From Armatimonadetes bacterium DC (lineage in GTDB: Bacteria; Armatimonadota; Fimbriimonadia; Fimbriimonadales; GBS-DC), in NCBI GenBank assembly GCA_001442985.1, contig LDYB01000017.1, positions 1 to 50,007 of the forward strand: a stretch of 50,007 nt of DNA, given 5' to 3'. Each line of letters opens with the position of its first letter. The stretch's first letter is position 1. Both the position numbers and the translations under genes were made by a program. Positions 1-8,288 of this stretch are shown one piece after another. Under the pieces are notes generated by a model that saw only the letters and a list, made by a program, of their open reading frames with translations, ran no database searches and had not been told where the DNA came from.

Positions 1-69
1 TGGATATTGAACGAATATTGGGTTGACCGTGTTCTGCGTGAGGTGGAGGAGGAGTTTGGGGAGGGGTGA
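1..69 (+). CDS. 3' end of a gene cut by the window edge
   Basis: Frame 1 is open from the first base and gives 22 residues (WILNEYWVDRVLREVEEEF then GEG) before TGA. The acidic, helical C-terminus followed by a clean stop looks like a real protein end. There is too little to name a family. It lies just upstream of the toxin-like tip and could belong to the same polymorphic-toxin island. Confidence 0.4.
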   Translation, partial: WILNEYWVDRVLREVEEEFGEG

Positions 70-355
70 GTTGCTGGGGGTTTCGGCGTTGTAGCGTAAA
101 GCATTCTGTGTTTGAGCTGGCGTGGGCGATTGACCCCCAGGCGGGCTGACGAAAAGCATTCGCGACTGGCTTTGCGACCTGTTAGACCTGCCGCGCTGGG
201 AGCCGCGCGATCCGTGTGATGAATGGTATCTGGCGGGTCATGTGGGTGGGGCGGTTCACGATCGGTTGCTCACACGCGGGGCTGGTGGGGGAGTGGGGTT
301 TGCGAAACGGCAGCGGGGTAGAGCAAAAGCCTCGCAAACGGTGGAAGAAGGTATA

Positions 356-643
356 ATGAGTTCCAGCCGAGCCGCACGGAGGGAAGCGCAGAGGCAGGCA
401 GGCATACCGACCAGTCAGCAGCCAATTGAGCAAGGTGGACATGGAGAGTATCGCTGGTACCGCTACAAAGACAGCGAGGGGTATGATGCTGCTGTCGTAC
501 ACCATCCAGCAGATTCACATCATCCTTACCCACACTGGGAAGCAGGGCGTATCAAAAAGGACGATGGAGGGCAGATACGCCGAAATATATACGGCGCTCC
601 GCGAATAGAAAGTGGCAAAAAGAAGGTTCCCTATCGCAGGTAG
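356..643 (+). CDS. displaced polymorphic-toxin C-terminal tip, putative nuclease
   Basis: This 95-aa protein opens with SSSRAARREAQRQAGIPTSQ and ends with HWEAGRIKKDD, PRIES and KKKVPY. That arrangement resembles C-terminal toxin domains carried by Rhs, filamentous-haemagglutinin and similar exported proteins, which are often described as nuclease-like; I recognise it by motif only. ATG 356 is preceded by AGAAGG. The same frame is open back to about 134 (including KSIRDWLCDLLDLPRWEPRD), so the piece may once have been the end of a longer toxin. No Rhs core is attached. The next gene starts 5 bases after the stop, a toxin-immunity arrangement. Confidence 0.5.
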   Translation: MSSSRAARREAQRQAGIPTSQQPIEQGGHGEYRWYRYKDSEGYDAAVVHHPADSHHPYPHWEAGRIKKDDGGQIRRNIYGAPRIESGKKKVPYRR

Positions 644-648
644 AGCAT

Positions 649-1476
649 ATGAAAAACAAACAACTGGAATCAAAATGGCGACAGTATCGTATACGACAAA
701 ACCGCGAAGCGCTGCGGGAGCGGTTATGGCACTGCCTCGGCTCAGAGGCATCGGCGGCAACGATACGCGCTCCCTCGGCTCGCTCCTGGATAAGCAAGGG
801 GTCCATTCAGACTTCGCCTTTGCTGAATGTGTACCCCGAAACCCTCGCGCAACTCCGCGAACTGGTCGATTCCTTCTGGCAGGCGGTACCCTCTGACCGC
901 TGGGTTGTTTGGGTAGGGGCGGATTACCCGGAGTTTGTGCTTTCAGACAATCTCCTGAAACGGCGCCTCTGGCAGCTGGTGGAGGCGTTTGAGGGACTGG
1001 CAATTCGCAAACCGGGAGCGCATAGCGCGCTGTATCTGGATGCCAGTGAAAATGACTTCTATGCTTCGGTCAGAGGGAGGCGTTGGGCGTCTGTTCTCTA
1101 CGATACCTACACACAAATCGCTAAAAGGGATTATGGGTGGGAGCCGTTCCGTGAACGCTTGCCCTCCATGCACGCTTTTGTGGGACTGCTTTTTCGGGAA
1201 CAGGACGCTTTTCAGATAGCCCAGCTCTTTGAGAAGGTCAGGCTTTGCTTGTCTGGCGTCTCTCTTGAACGCAACGAGATGGAGCAGGGACTGAGATTGA
1301 CAGATGCACGCACAGATCAGTTCGTGCGTATCACGCGCCTTAGTGAATCGGGAGTATGGTGCGTGGAAGCAGCCGGAACCGATTTCACGCGCAGGCTGGA
1401 GCGGATTTATGGCTACCTGCGCGGGAAAATGATGACCAGAGTAGAGGGGTATCCCAAACTGCATGGCTATGCGTAG
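649..1476 (+). CDS. putative immunity protein for the upstream tip
   Basis: A soluble 275-aa protein with no signal peptide or membrane segment. I do not recognise a family. It is rich in aromatic residues and arginine (for example SFWQAVPSDRWVVWVGADY and YGWEPFRERLPSMHAFVG), like many cytoplasmic immunity proteins. It starts 5 bases after the stop of the toxin-like tip, so the two are probably co-transcribed, and its role as cognate immunity rests on that position alone. After it a short spacer carries TACAAT (1545-1550) and GGAGG before the next gene. Confidence 0.5.
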   Translation: MKNKQLESKWRQYRIRQNREALRERLWHCLGSEASAATIRAPSARSWISKGSIQTSPLLNVYPETLAQLRELVDSFWQAVPSDRWVVWVGADYPEFVLSDNLLKRRLWQLVEAFEGLAIRKPGAHSALYLDASENDFYASVRGRRWASVLYDTYTQIAKRDYGWEPFRERLPSMHAFVGLLFREQDAFQIAQLFEKVRLCLSGVSLERNEMEQGLRLTDARTDQFVRITRLSESGVWCVEAAGTDFTRRLERIYGYLRGKMMTRVEGYPKLHGYA

Positions 1477-1566
1477 CGCGCCCTCAGTTGCCTCAAAGCG
1501 CAGCGATCCGGGTTATGGCTGTGCCCGCTCAAGAGAAGATAGGGTACAATACGGAGGTCTTCAGAC

Positions 1567-2487
1567 ATGCCGCGCAAGCAAGTTTTGCCTTTTGAGGAAG
1601 GGGACTGGATGGCAGCGCCGTTACCCTCAGGGGGCTACGCCGCGATTCTGATTGCACGCGCGCCCCAGAAACTGCGCCCCCCGCGCTTTCTGGCGTACTG
1701 CTTCACACCCCGCTACCCGCACATCCCCACGCTCCACGAACTCGCGCACCTGACCGCTCAAGACGCTTTCTACACAGAAATCGTGCATGTGTTCCGCCCC
1801 ATAGACCGCCAACACTTAGCGAGCTGGCACAAAATCGGACGCCATCCCCACTGGAACCGCGACCACTGGCCCGTACCCCCGTTTATCTTTATGGTGTCCG
1901 GGCATCCCTACTTGTTTTTGCAACACTATAGCGAAGCTGACCTGGAGACCATAATCGCCCAGGAGGAATGCACGGTAGAGGAACTGCTGGGACGACGGCT
2001 CACGACACGAGATGTAACGGATGTCAACTTCTTTGTGTCGGAGCTGGATCGAATGATAGACGCGCCGCCTGGCGATGCCGAGTGGGTGGAAGAGTGGTAC
2101 AAGCGGCGCCGTGAGGCGGAGGAGTTTCGAGAGTGGGTGTTGCAACGGGCTGAGCAAGAGCGTGCGGCAGCGCAGTCGCTCAGTGAGGACGATCGGCACG
2201 CGCTGGAGCTGGCGTATCAGGCGGGGGTAGACCCCGACAAGCCCGCGTGGGTGGAGCATTTTCTGTATTTTCCGAAGCGGCGTCTGGCGAAGCAAGCTGC
2301 GGAGGAGTTGCAGGCGCAGGGCTACACGGTGGAGATAAGCCCTTCGGGACGGGAGTGGTTGCTACTGGCAACGCACCAGCTATTGCCGACGGAGGACGCT
2401 CTGGACGAGGCGATTGAGGCGATGGAGCGTTTTGCGGAACGCTGGGGGGCTGTGTATGATGGTTGGGGCATGCCGACGCGACAGTAG
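1567..2487 (+). CDS. Imm26-like / RraB-like fusion immunity protein
   Basis: 306 aa. Residues about 8-125 (EEGDWMAAPLPSGGYAAIL, YCFTPRYPHIPTL, WHKIGRHPHWNRDHWPVPPF) resemble immunity family Imm26. A charged helical linker follows (about 150-200). Residues about 205-305 (WVEHFLYFPKRRLAKQAAEEL, GYTVEISPSGREWLLLATHQ, DEAIEAMERFAERWGAVYDGWG) match the RraB (regulator of RNase E activity B) fold, which also occurs in immunity contexts. Known RraB binds RNase E; here a role in neutralising an RNase-type toxin is inference. GGAGG lies 10 bases before ATG. It follows the first toxin-immunity pair and has no adjacent Rhs tip of its own. Confidence 0.65.
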   Translation: MPRKQVLPFEEGDWMAAPLPSGGYAAILIARAPQKLRPPRFLAYCFTPRYPHIPTLHELAHLTAQDAFYTEIVHVFRPIDRQHLASWHKIGRHPHWNRDHWPVPPFIFMVSGHPYLFLQHYSEADLETIIAQEECTVEELLGRRLTTRDVTDVNFFVSELDRMIDAPPGDAEWVEEWYKRRREAEEFREWVLQRAEQERAAAQSLSEDDRHALELAYQAGVDPDKPAWVEHFLYFPKRRLAKQAAEELQAQGYTVEISPSGREWLLLATHQLLPTEDALDEAIEAMERFAERWGAVYDGWGMPTRQ

Positions 2488-2489
2488 CC

Positions 2490-2606
2490 TTGTCTGACCT
2501 GTATGTGGGGGATCCAGTGGACGCCCTGCGATGGCGGGCGGATCTGGCGCGACAGTTGCGTGGACTGCCCCCAGGTACCCCAGTTCGCCTCGTGATAGAG
2601 GATTAG
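2490..2606 (+). CDS. possible small protein or gene remnant, 38 aa
   Basis: A TTG-started frame (SDLYVGDPVDALRWRADL, then ARQLRGLPPGTPVRLVIED) fills the gap between the fusion gene and the next open frame. It looks like ordinary protein rather than noise and ends 1 base before the next TTG. No convincing ribosome site is visible. It may be the tail of an older, displaced cassette. Confidence 0.25.
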   Translation: MSDLYVGDPVDALRWRADLARQLRGLPPGTPVRLVIED

Positions 2607-2607
2607 T

Positions 2608-3213
2608 TTGGGGCGGGGAGCAAACGCGGATTCAAGTGAGCGACTGCAGAAAGCCCTACGCGCGTTTCATTTTCGGCGGTGGGAGCCGCAAATCCGTCAG
2701 GAACTGGCGGCTTTGCTGGAGTGCCCGCCTGACATGATTGCTTTTGTGGATTGGGAAGAGCATGACCAGCTCCTTTCACAACGAAGTCAGCTTTACGCGC
2801 TGGCAGAAGCGGGGCACTGTCCGCAAGTCAGGCGCGAGTGGCAGGAAGCAGAGCGGGCGGCTCTCGAAAGCGCACTGGCGTCGTTGGCAAGTAGTGTGGG
2901 TGAACGCTCTGGATACCTCTATTTCCCAGAATATCTCGCAAATTTTGTGCCTTATCATGGGTACGAGCGCTGTGAGGTTCCTCTGGTGCAAATAGACTGT
3001 CTTGACAGGGTAGTGCTGAAAGCAACCCAGTTTCTGAATGTTCCAGGGCTGTCGGGGTACTTTGAATGTATCTTTGATGATTTGTCTAACGCTATTAGTT
3101 TTGACTTTAGTACGGTGGTGGATTACGGAGTTGCGCCGAAGCCTGTTCGGCTGGAGCTTTATACCGTCGCGGGTACAGGTTCGCTTGCGGCGCGCTGGGT
3201 GTCTGAGATGTAG
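2608..3213 (+). CDS. hypothetical protein, possible immunity gene
   Basis: About 200 aa without membrane segments and not recognised. The only start near the 5' end of the frame is TTG 2608, with stop codons just upstream, so the N-terminus may be truncated. Features include a helical first half (WEPQIRQELAALLECPPDM) and a beta-rich second half (GYLYFPEYLANFVPYHGYER, SFDFSTVVDYGVAPKPVRLEL). It lies directly before the first Rhs tip, so it could be immunity to a toxin that has since been lost. Confidence 0.4.
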   Translation: MGRGANADSSERLQKALRAFHFRRWEPQIRQELAALLECPPDMIAFVDWEEHDQLLSQRSQLYALAEAGHCPQVRREWQEAERAALESALASLASSVGERSGYLYFPEYLANFVPYHGYERCEVPLVQIDCLDRVVLKATQFLNVPGLSGYFECIFDDLSNAISFDFSTVVDYGVAPKPVRLELYTVAGTGSLAARWVSEM

Positions 3214-3275
3214 AGGGTAGATTAGCGCTATATCCGCAGGTAGGAAGCGGGGAGAAAGGCAATTCACCCCCGATT

Positions 3276-4388
3276 TTGCCCAATCTGCCCCCTTCGCGCG
3301 CCAAAAATGCGGGAATCTGCCTGTACGATGGCGACGCGCTGGTGGCGGAGATTGACCCGTGGGGGAATGGGCTGGCGGAGTATGTGTGGGGGCAGTTGGG
3401 ACCTGTGGCGCAGATGGAGCGTTCGGGTCTGTACGGTTATCGGGTGTTGCTGTATGTGTGCGACGCGCTGGGGCATGTGCGCATGCTGATTGATGCCAGC
3501 ACGGGTCAGGTGACGGATCGGTATGCTTATGACGCGTGGGGGAACCTGATTGCTCGTGAAGGGAGCACGCGCCAGCCGTTTCTCTGGAACGGGGCGTATG
3601 GGTATGAGTGGACTGCTGGGGTGGGTTTATATCATGTCGGCACCCGCGCCTATGACCCCCGCACCGCCCGCTGGCTGCAGCGAGACCCGATAGGTATCTG
3701 GGGTGGACGGCCTAATCTCTATCTATATCTGGACGGCGATCCTATCAATTGGGCAGATCCTGAAGGGGCTCAACCGCGTAGAAAGAAGCCAGCCACCGAA
3801 GAAGAATGTAATCAAATCTTGGACGAGATTGAAAAGCTTTTAAATAGTATTGACACTGAAATGGATAAAAACGAAAAATTTCACCCTGTTCAGGATGTTG
3901 TAGGATGTCAAGGCAAATGGACACCCGCTGGTCATTCCAGAGAACTGAACCAGTGGCTCGAGGCACTCGATAAGCTCTGGGCAAAATACTCTAATTTGGG
4001 TTGCCATTCCTACGCCCGAATTCGCGTTCGTGCAGGACAAATGGCTAAACGACAGAGTTTGTTGGAAAAGCGTATTGCCAACTGGTTAGCAAAATTGCAA
4101 CAGCTACCAGATAACTTACTGCGTCAAATAATCGACAAGTTTGTCAAGGATCCAGACAATCTCAAGCACTTAATTCGGATTCTGCGTCGAGCAGCCAAAT
4201 TTGTACCATATCTTGGGCAGATATTGACAATAATTTTATTCATTTATGACTGGTATCAGGGTGGTTTTTGGCATGCAGTCAAAGGACTTGTCGTCCAAAA
4301 CACTCCTCTTCAAAGTAACCCTCAGAAAGGTACAATCGTTGCTACAGGAGGCACTTGGAGGTATGTTTCATCGCTATTATACGCTTGA
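3276..4388 (+). CDS. Rhs tip with helical C-terminal effector domain (tip 1)
   Basis: The fragment begins inside Rhs repeats (ICLYDGDALVAEIDPWGNGL, SGLYGYRVLLYVCDALGHV). It contains the Rhs-associated core end (NGAYGYEWTAGVGLYHVG, YDPRTARWLQRDPIG, DPINWADPEG; residues about 105-165). The variable tip (166-370) starts EEECNQILDEIEKLLNS, carries AGH about 55 residues on, and ends in the hydrophobic stretch FVPYLGQILTIILFIYDWY followed by QGGFWHAVK. The same tip family recurs at 6.8-7.5 kb. TTG 3276 is only the first possible start; no secretion N-terminus is present, so this is a displaced 3' fragment. It overlaps the downstream gene by 26 bases. Confidence 0.7.
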   Translation: MPNLPPSRAKNAGICLYDGDALVAEIDPWGNGLAEYVWGQLGPVAQMERSGLYGYRVLLYVCDALGHVRMLIDASTGQVTDRYAYDAWGNLIAREGSTRQPFLWNGAYGYEWTAGVGLYHVGTRAYDPRTARWLQRDPIGIWGGRPNLYLYLDGDPINWADPEGAQPRRKKPATEEECNQILDEIEKLLNSIDTEMDKNEKFHPVQDVVGCQGKWTPAGHSRELNQWLEALDKLWAKYSNLGCHSYARIRVRAGQMAKRQSLLEKRIANWLAKLQQLPDNLLRQIIDKFVKDPDNLKHLIRILRRAAKFVPYLGQILTIILFIYDWYQGGFWHAVKGLVVQNTPLQSNPQKGTIVATGGTWRYVSSLLYA

Positions 4389-5049
4389 GGTTGACTGGCT
4401 ACAGCTTGAATGTGAAGTTCACAACCCTAAGTGGAGTGAGCTTCGCAGTGTAGCTTCGAGGAATTGGCATGAACCTGATACCAGCAAGGTCGACTTTGCG
4501 TGGGGTCTTCGCTTCTACGAGTTAACCCGTGATCCGCAGCAGCGACAGAGGGCATTAGAGTATCTTAAAACAATGTACGGGTGGCATGAGGCGCTCAATA
4601 GTGGTACTTTTTTGGTGCTAAGGAGAGGGTATCCTCCTCTCCCTGATGCGGGGCGATGTTCCAGTCCCTCTTACCCCCTCGATGTGCATGTTATCTCACC
4701 GCGCGCGAAGATATTCCTAGAAAACATAGGATTACAGGATGAGTTAGAGTTCGAGGGATACCCTCTCTATACAGCTGACAGAACAACACCGCTGGGAACA
4801 TATTACTGTGTGCGCTATTTGGTACATCTGGAATGTGTCGATGAGAGTCGTTCATTTGTGGAGCGAGAGCCTTTTCCCTTTTATCGTTGGCAATTGGTTC
4901 TGAAGAAAGCCATGATAGGAGTGCATCGGATATTTCTGGTCACGAACTTCGAGACCAAGATGGTGATAGTACGCTCGGATGTTAAGGAAGCAATAGAGCA
5001 GGCAGGTCTAACAGGCTTTGAGTTTCATAGGGAAGTAGAAACGGTTTGA
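4363..5049 (+). CDS. Imm11 (DUF1629)-like immunity protein, first copy
   Basis: 228 aa from ATG 4363, which follows a purine-rich GGAGG and overlaps the end of tip 1. Earlier starts in frame lie inside the toxin and are less likely. The pattern LDVHVISPRAKIFLENIGL, PLYTADRTTPLGTYYCVRYL, VRSDVKEAIEQAGLTGFEF is the Imm11/DUF1629 layout, which ends in a residue-binding strand and G-hydrophobic-F element. Two paralogues lie at 7.6 and 8.3 kb. Its position implies it neutralises tip 1; the mechanism is unknown. Confidence 0.6.
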   Translation: MFHRYYTLEVDWLQLECEVHNPKWSELRSVASRNWHEPDTSKVDFAWGLRFYELTRDPQQRQRALEYLKTMYGWHEALNSGTFLVLRRGYPPLPDAGRCSSPSYPLDVHVISPRAKIFLENIGLQDELEFEGYPLYTADRTTPLGTYYCVRYLVHLECVDESRSFVEREPFPFYRWQLVLKKAMIGVHRIFLVTNFETKMVIVRSDVKEAIEQAGLTGFEFHREVETV

Positions 5050-5137
5050 ATTTATTTGCTCGCAGATGGTTGATTTGTGAGTAGCGTAGTTAGCATCTGT
5101 TGGTCTGCAGGGCTTTAGGTAGCGGAAGTGAGAGGAA

Positions 5138-5350
5138 GTGCACCAGCCGTTCACCTGGAACGGGGCGTATGGGTATGAGTGGATACCAGAGGTAGGCTTG
5201 TACCATGTGGGCGCCCGTGCCTATGACCCTCGCACCGCCCGCTGGCTGCAGCGCGACCCAATAGACGCCGACTTGGGCATCCCGAACCTGTATCGGCATT
5301 GCGGGAATGACCCTGTTAGCTGCACCGATCCAGATGAGGAACGGAGGTAA
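5138..5350 (+). pseudogene. Rhs core end fragment (tip 2), cut by a stop
   Basis: Starting at GTG 5138, the frame gives HQPFTWNGAYGYEW, IPEVGLYHVGARAYDPRTAR, WLQRDPIDADLG, CGNDPVSCTDPDEERR, then TAA. That is the conserved Rhs core end with no preceding Rhs repeats. The nuclease-like domain that should follow lies in another frame from about 5365, so a frameshift or deletion separates core and tip. The DNA start of the homology (CACCAGCCGTTCACCTGGAA) is shared with the other tips. Confidence 0.7.
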
Positions 5351-5364
5351 AGGATGATTAATAC

Positions 5365-5886
5365 TTGCGACGTTTATTCAGTCGTCCACTACGCCTTGTG
5401 CCCCCTCATTCTGCAAGCAAGAAAGCCCAAGAACAAGTACAGAGATCAACTCGCTCTACAACTCCTTCACGGAATCAACCCCGAGAAGTTAATCAAAGCA
5501 CCCAAAAGCCTCGAAATGCCAATATTAGCGTGGGGCAGGCGGAAAAGAAGCCACCTCGTGGAGGATGGAAAGCGAAAGCAAAATGCTCAATTGCAAGTCA
5601 AGACTGCAAGGAAACAGTTGGGCATCATGGACTACCCAAAGAGTGCCGTGAAGAGTTTATAGAACGATTCGGGCTTGATGTAGATGATTATATTGTGGAA
5701 ATGGACAAGGCAATTCCCCAGAAGCTGCATGGCACATGGAACCAAGAATGGAGACAGTTTCTGAATGACCCAACCATTACTAAAGATGATGTTCTTAATC
5801 AACTGAAAAAGATGTTCGAGGATCGGGGTCTTCCTCAGGCTATATCCTGCCTGTTTGGGAGTATGGAAAGTCAGGCAAAGAGGTAG
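5365..5886 (+). CDS. DUF2380 / SitA-type nuclease-like toxin domain
   Basis: 173 aa; the first 60 are a basic, low-complexity linker. From about residue 85: TVGHHGLPKECREEFIERFG, LDVDDYIVEMDKAIPQKLHG, TWNQEWRQFLND, DVLNQLKKMFEDRGL. The HH...F...GLD.DDY....D...H..H...W...W..F order is that of the DUF2380/TIGR02269 family, known from Myxococcus SitA toxins and thought to have an HNH/EndoVII-like fold. The paired histidines at about 87-88 would be catalytic. TTG 5365 follows a stop in frame and is not a natural start; the domain has been separated from its Rhs core. The next gene encodes the partner family. Confidence 0.6.
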   Translation: MRRLFSRPLRLVPPHSASKKAQEQVQRSTRSTTPSRNQPREVNQSTQKPRNANISVGQAEKKPPRGGWKAKAKCSIASQDCKETVGHHGLPKECREEFIERFGLDVDDYIVEMDKAIPQKLHGTWNQEWRQFLNDPTITKDDVLNQLKKMFEDRGLPQAISCLFGSMESQAKR

Positions 5887-5909
5887 AATTTTCGCAGGAT
5901 TTGACAGCC

Positions 5910-6809
5910 ATGATGGAAGCTTATGAGATGACTTATCGGGAACCTGCTGGTGTGAGAAGTGCGCCGATAGAGGAGGTAGGCACGGAACTACGCTTGCCTG
6001 GTATGTTTTGCCCAGATTGCCGTGCCTATCCTCCATCCCCCTTCTACGCCAAAGCTACAAGACTCCCCATTCTACCTACAAGCGAACTGTCTGCGCTGAT
6101 TGAGTACTACAAAGCAAGAGCCGTATCCGCGGAGGGCGGAAGTTATCTATTGCCTGAAGACTTTTCTATCTTAGCCGAACAGGTGCGCCAACTGCTTCTG
6201 GTACCCCCTCAATATCGTGTCCGCCCTCATATTGGAATCGGACAAACTCGTATTCGGCTGACAAAGTACCCCCCGAAATGGGATATCTGCGGTTTGGGAC
6301 CCTATACAGGACTATATCTGACCCCGCACGCTGCTAACTTACTCCTCCATTCAGGGTTGACAGGGTTTGATATTCATCCTGTTTTGGTGCTCAATCGCTC
6401 GTATTCCCTTTATCAGGGAGCTGAGCTTTACGAGATGGTTGTGTGGGGCAATGGGGGAGTTCCCTACACCGAACCAGCCGACTGTTGGTGGCAGTGCAAG
6501 CGTTGTGGGCGCTGGCAGTTGCGGTGTCTTCAGATTCGCCGAATGGAAATAGACCCAACCAGCTGGGACGGAAGTGATTTCTTTCATTTTGTGGGGTACG
6601 GTGGCTTGATGGTAACTCAGCGTGCGCGTGAATGGCTTGAAAGTGCTGGCTTACACTTATGGGTCGGCTTTATTGAGCCAAGAGCAGAGTGGTATTTGGA
6701 CAGAGAATCACGAGATGCTGCACGCGCCAGCCGTTCACCTGGAACGGGGCGTATGGGTATGAGTGGATTCCTGAGGTTGGGTTGTATCATGTGGCGCTCG
6801 CACCTATGA
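5910..6809 (+). CDS. double-CXXC(G) immunity protein, SitI-like, with run-on C-terminus
   Basis: ATG 5910 lies behind an AGGA. CPDC at about residue 34 and CKRCG at about 196 form the double CXXCG layout of the TIGR02264/Gmx_para_CXXCG family, the immunity partner of SitA-type toxins; the first motif has lost its glycine (CPDCR). Between them is an Imm11-like beta region (YTGLYLTPHAANLLLHSGLT). Up to about residue 270 it reads as the family. The last 30 residues (ARASRSPGTGRMGMSGFLRL) are the next Rhs tip read in the wrong frame, so the true C-terminus was replaced when that cassette was joined on. Whether it still folds is unknown. Confidence 0.6.
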   Translation: MMEAYEMTYREPAGVRSAPIEEVGTELRLPGMFCPDCRAYPPSPFYAKATRLPILPTSELSALIEYYKARAVSAEGGSYLLPEDFSILAEQVRQLLLVPPQYRVRPHIGIGQTRIRLTKYPPKWDICGLGPYTGLYLTPHAANLLLHSGLTGFDIHPVLVLNRSYSLYQGAELYEMVVWGNGGVPYTEPADCWWQCKRCGRWQLRCLQIRRMEIDPTSWDGSDFFHFVGYGGLMVTQRAREWLESAGLHLWVGFIEPRAEWYLDRESRDAARASRSPGTGRMGMSGFLRLGCIMWRSHL

Positions 6810-7539
6810 CTCCCGCACCGCGCGGTGGCTGCAGAGGGACCCTGTAGGAGCTAAAAGCGGGTACCCCAGTCTCTATCGCTACTGCCAGAACGATCCCATC
6901 AACCGTGCCGATCCAGATGGAACCAAACCCAAATCCAAAGCAGAATGTGATCAACTCCTGAACGAGATAGAAAATGCGGTGCAAAAGGCTGAGAACGAAC
7001 TATCCAAACTCACACCCGAGGATGCCGTCGGTGGACACGAACACGCTGGAGGCATTACCAAACCACTGGGACATTGTGAGGAGACAGCCGACTGGCTTAA
7101 CAGAGCAAAGAATCTATGGGGCGAGTTTGCACGAGGTGGTTGCTGGCAATACTATGCGAACGACAAGCGTCCTGGCAGCCTTGCTAAAAAAACGGATAAT
7201 CTTCAAAGTCGCCTTATCTCAAAATTGGAAGAAGTTCTCGAGGCTCTGGAAAAAGCAGTCAGGGAAGGAAAGATTACACAGCAGCAAGCGCTTGACGCTA
7301 TCACGAGAATCAAGCCAAAGCTTACACGGTTTGGACCAACGGCACAGAGACTACTCAGTAGAAGTGCTGATAAGCTTGCTGAGAAGCTTGTAAGAAGGGT
7401 CTTGAAAAAGGTGGGAGGGGCGGTAGTCAGAAAAATTCCTGGTGTTGGGTGGGGTTTTTTCGCCTATGACTGGTATACGGGTGGCTTCCAGCATGCGGTC
7501 AATGAAGCCCTCTGGCCGATTAGTGAGTTGTGGGATTAG
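6722..7539 (+). pseudogene. Rhs tip 3, frameshifted, with the same helical effector family as tip 1
   Basis: Homology starts abruptly at about 6721 with the shared motif (TRQPFTWNGAYGYEW, IPEVGLYHV). Relative to the other copies one G is missing near 6793 (CATGTGGCGC against CATGTGGGCGC), moving ARTYDSRTARWLQRDPVG and the rest into another frame, open to 7539. The C-terminal part (KAECDQLLNEIENAVQKAE, KPLGHCEETADWLNRAKNLW, GVGWGFFAYDWYTGGFQHAV) parallels tip 1 position by position, including the final hydrophobic DWY.GGF.HAV element. The 5' part overlaps the run-on end of the double-CXXC gene. Confidence 0.65.
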
Positions 7540-7588
7540 TTGGGTATCCTCAAAGTGATTGAGTGACAGCCAGGAGGTATCCTATTGG

Positions 7589-8269
7589 ATGAGCAGGGCT
7601 TCGTCATTCCAATCCAGTCTTTATGTGTGGAAGCCAAGCGCGTCCAGCATGGTCGCCTACCCCAGCACAGCTGAGATTGACCACCGCAGGGCGCTTTATT
7701 ACGAGTCTTCCGACTACACGGGCGACATCCCAAACAGTGCTGATCTGGGCGGCGCGCTCCTTGCCCAGTGGAGCCACGAGGTGGAGCGGGTTTTGCGCCC
7801 ACTTCAGGAGTTTCGCTGGGTGCGTCCCGATGTTCTGGGCAACGATTTTCGGCTGGTCGTTTATGGCGAAATTCCCCTGCAAATCACCGATGTCATCAGC
7901 CTCAAGCACACAAAGCTGTTTGGCATCTCCGAGCGTGTTGTGGAAGTTCTCCAGCGCTTTGGGCTTATTGGGCGTCTGGTTCAGACCATCCCTGTCCCTC
8001 TCTATGCAGGGGGCGAGAACCACCTTCTGGGAACTGTTTACCTGATGAATCCCCTGCTGGGTCTCAACTGTACCGACGCGGAAGCCTCCAACTGGGAGGA
8101 GGAGCGTCTGGTGCTGCATGCAGGGTTAGTCCCCCACGAAGTGATGTTTTGCACCCCTTCAGGGCAAATGGCTGACTTCGATTTGGTAATACTCCATCAG
8201 GAGCTGAAGCAGGGATTAGAATCCATACCGATTACGGGCGCTCGGTTCATCCCTGTAGCAGTCAAGTGA
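7589..8269 (+). CDS. Imm11 (DUF1629)-like immunity protein, second copy
   Basis: 226 aa from ATG 7589, with AGGAGG 11 bases upstream; an in-frame TTG at 7559 is less likely because it lies before the ribosome site. The sequence follows the Imm11 plan: an N-terminal region with the bulky partner side, then LFGISERVVEVLQRFGLIGR, PVPLYAGGENHLLGTVYLMN, and a final LHQELKQGLESIPITGARFI. It sits 49 bases after tip 3, whose effector domain is homologous to tip 1, matching the tip 1 plus Imm11 pairing. Confidence 0.6.
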   Translation: MSRASSFQSSLYVWKPSASSMVAYPSTAEIDHRRALYYESSDYTGDIPNSADLGGALLAQWSHEVERVLRPLQEFRWVRPDVLGNDFRLVVYGEIPLQITDVISLKHTKLFGISERVVEVLQRFGLIGRLVQTIPVPLYAGGENHLLGTVYLMNPLLGLNCTDAEASNWEEERLVLHAGLVPHEVMFCTPSGQMADFDLVILHQELKQGLESIPITGARFIPVAVK

Positions 8270-8288
8270 ATGTGGCGGGGTGTGGGAG

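Noticed and set aside
2531-2737. 68-aa frame overlapping the 2608 gene
   Set aside because: Rich in Arg, Ser and Gly with no continuation; the competing frame gives a longer, more protein-like product.
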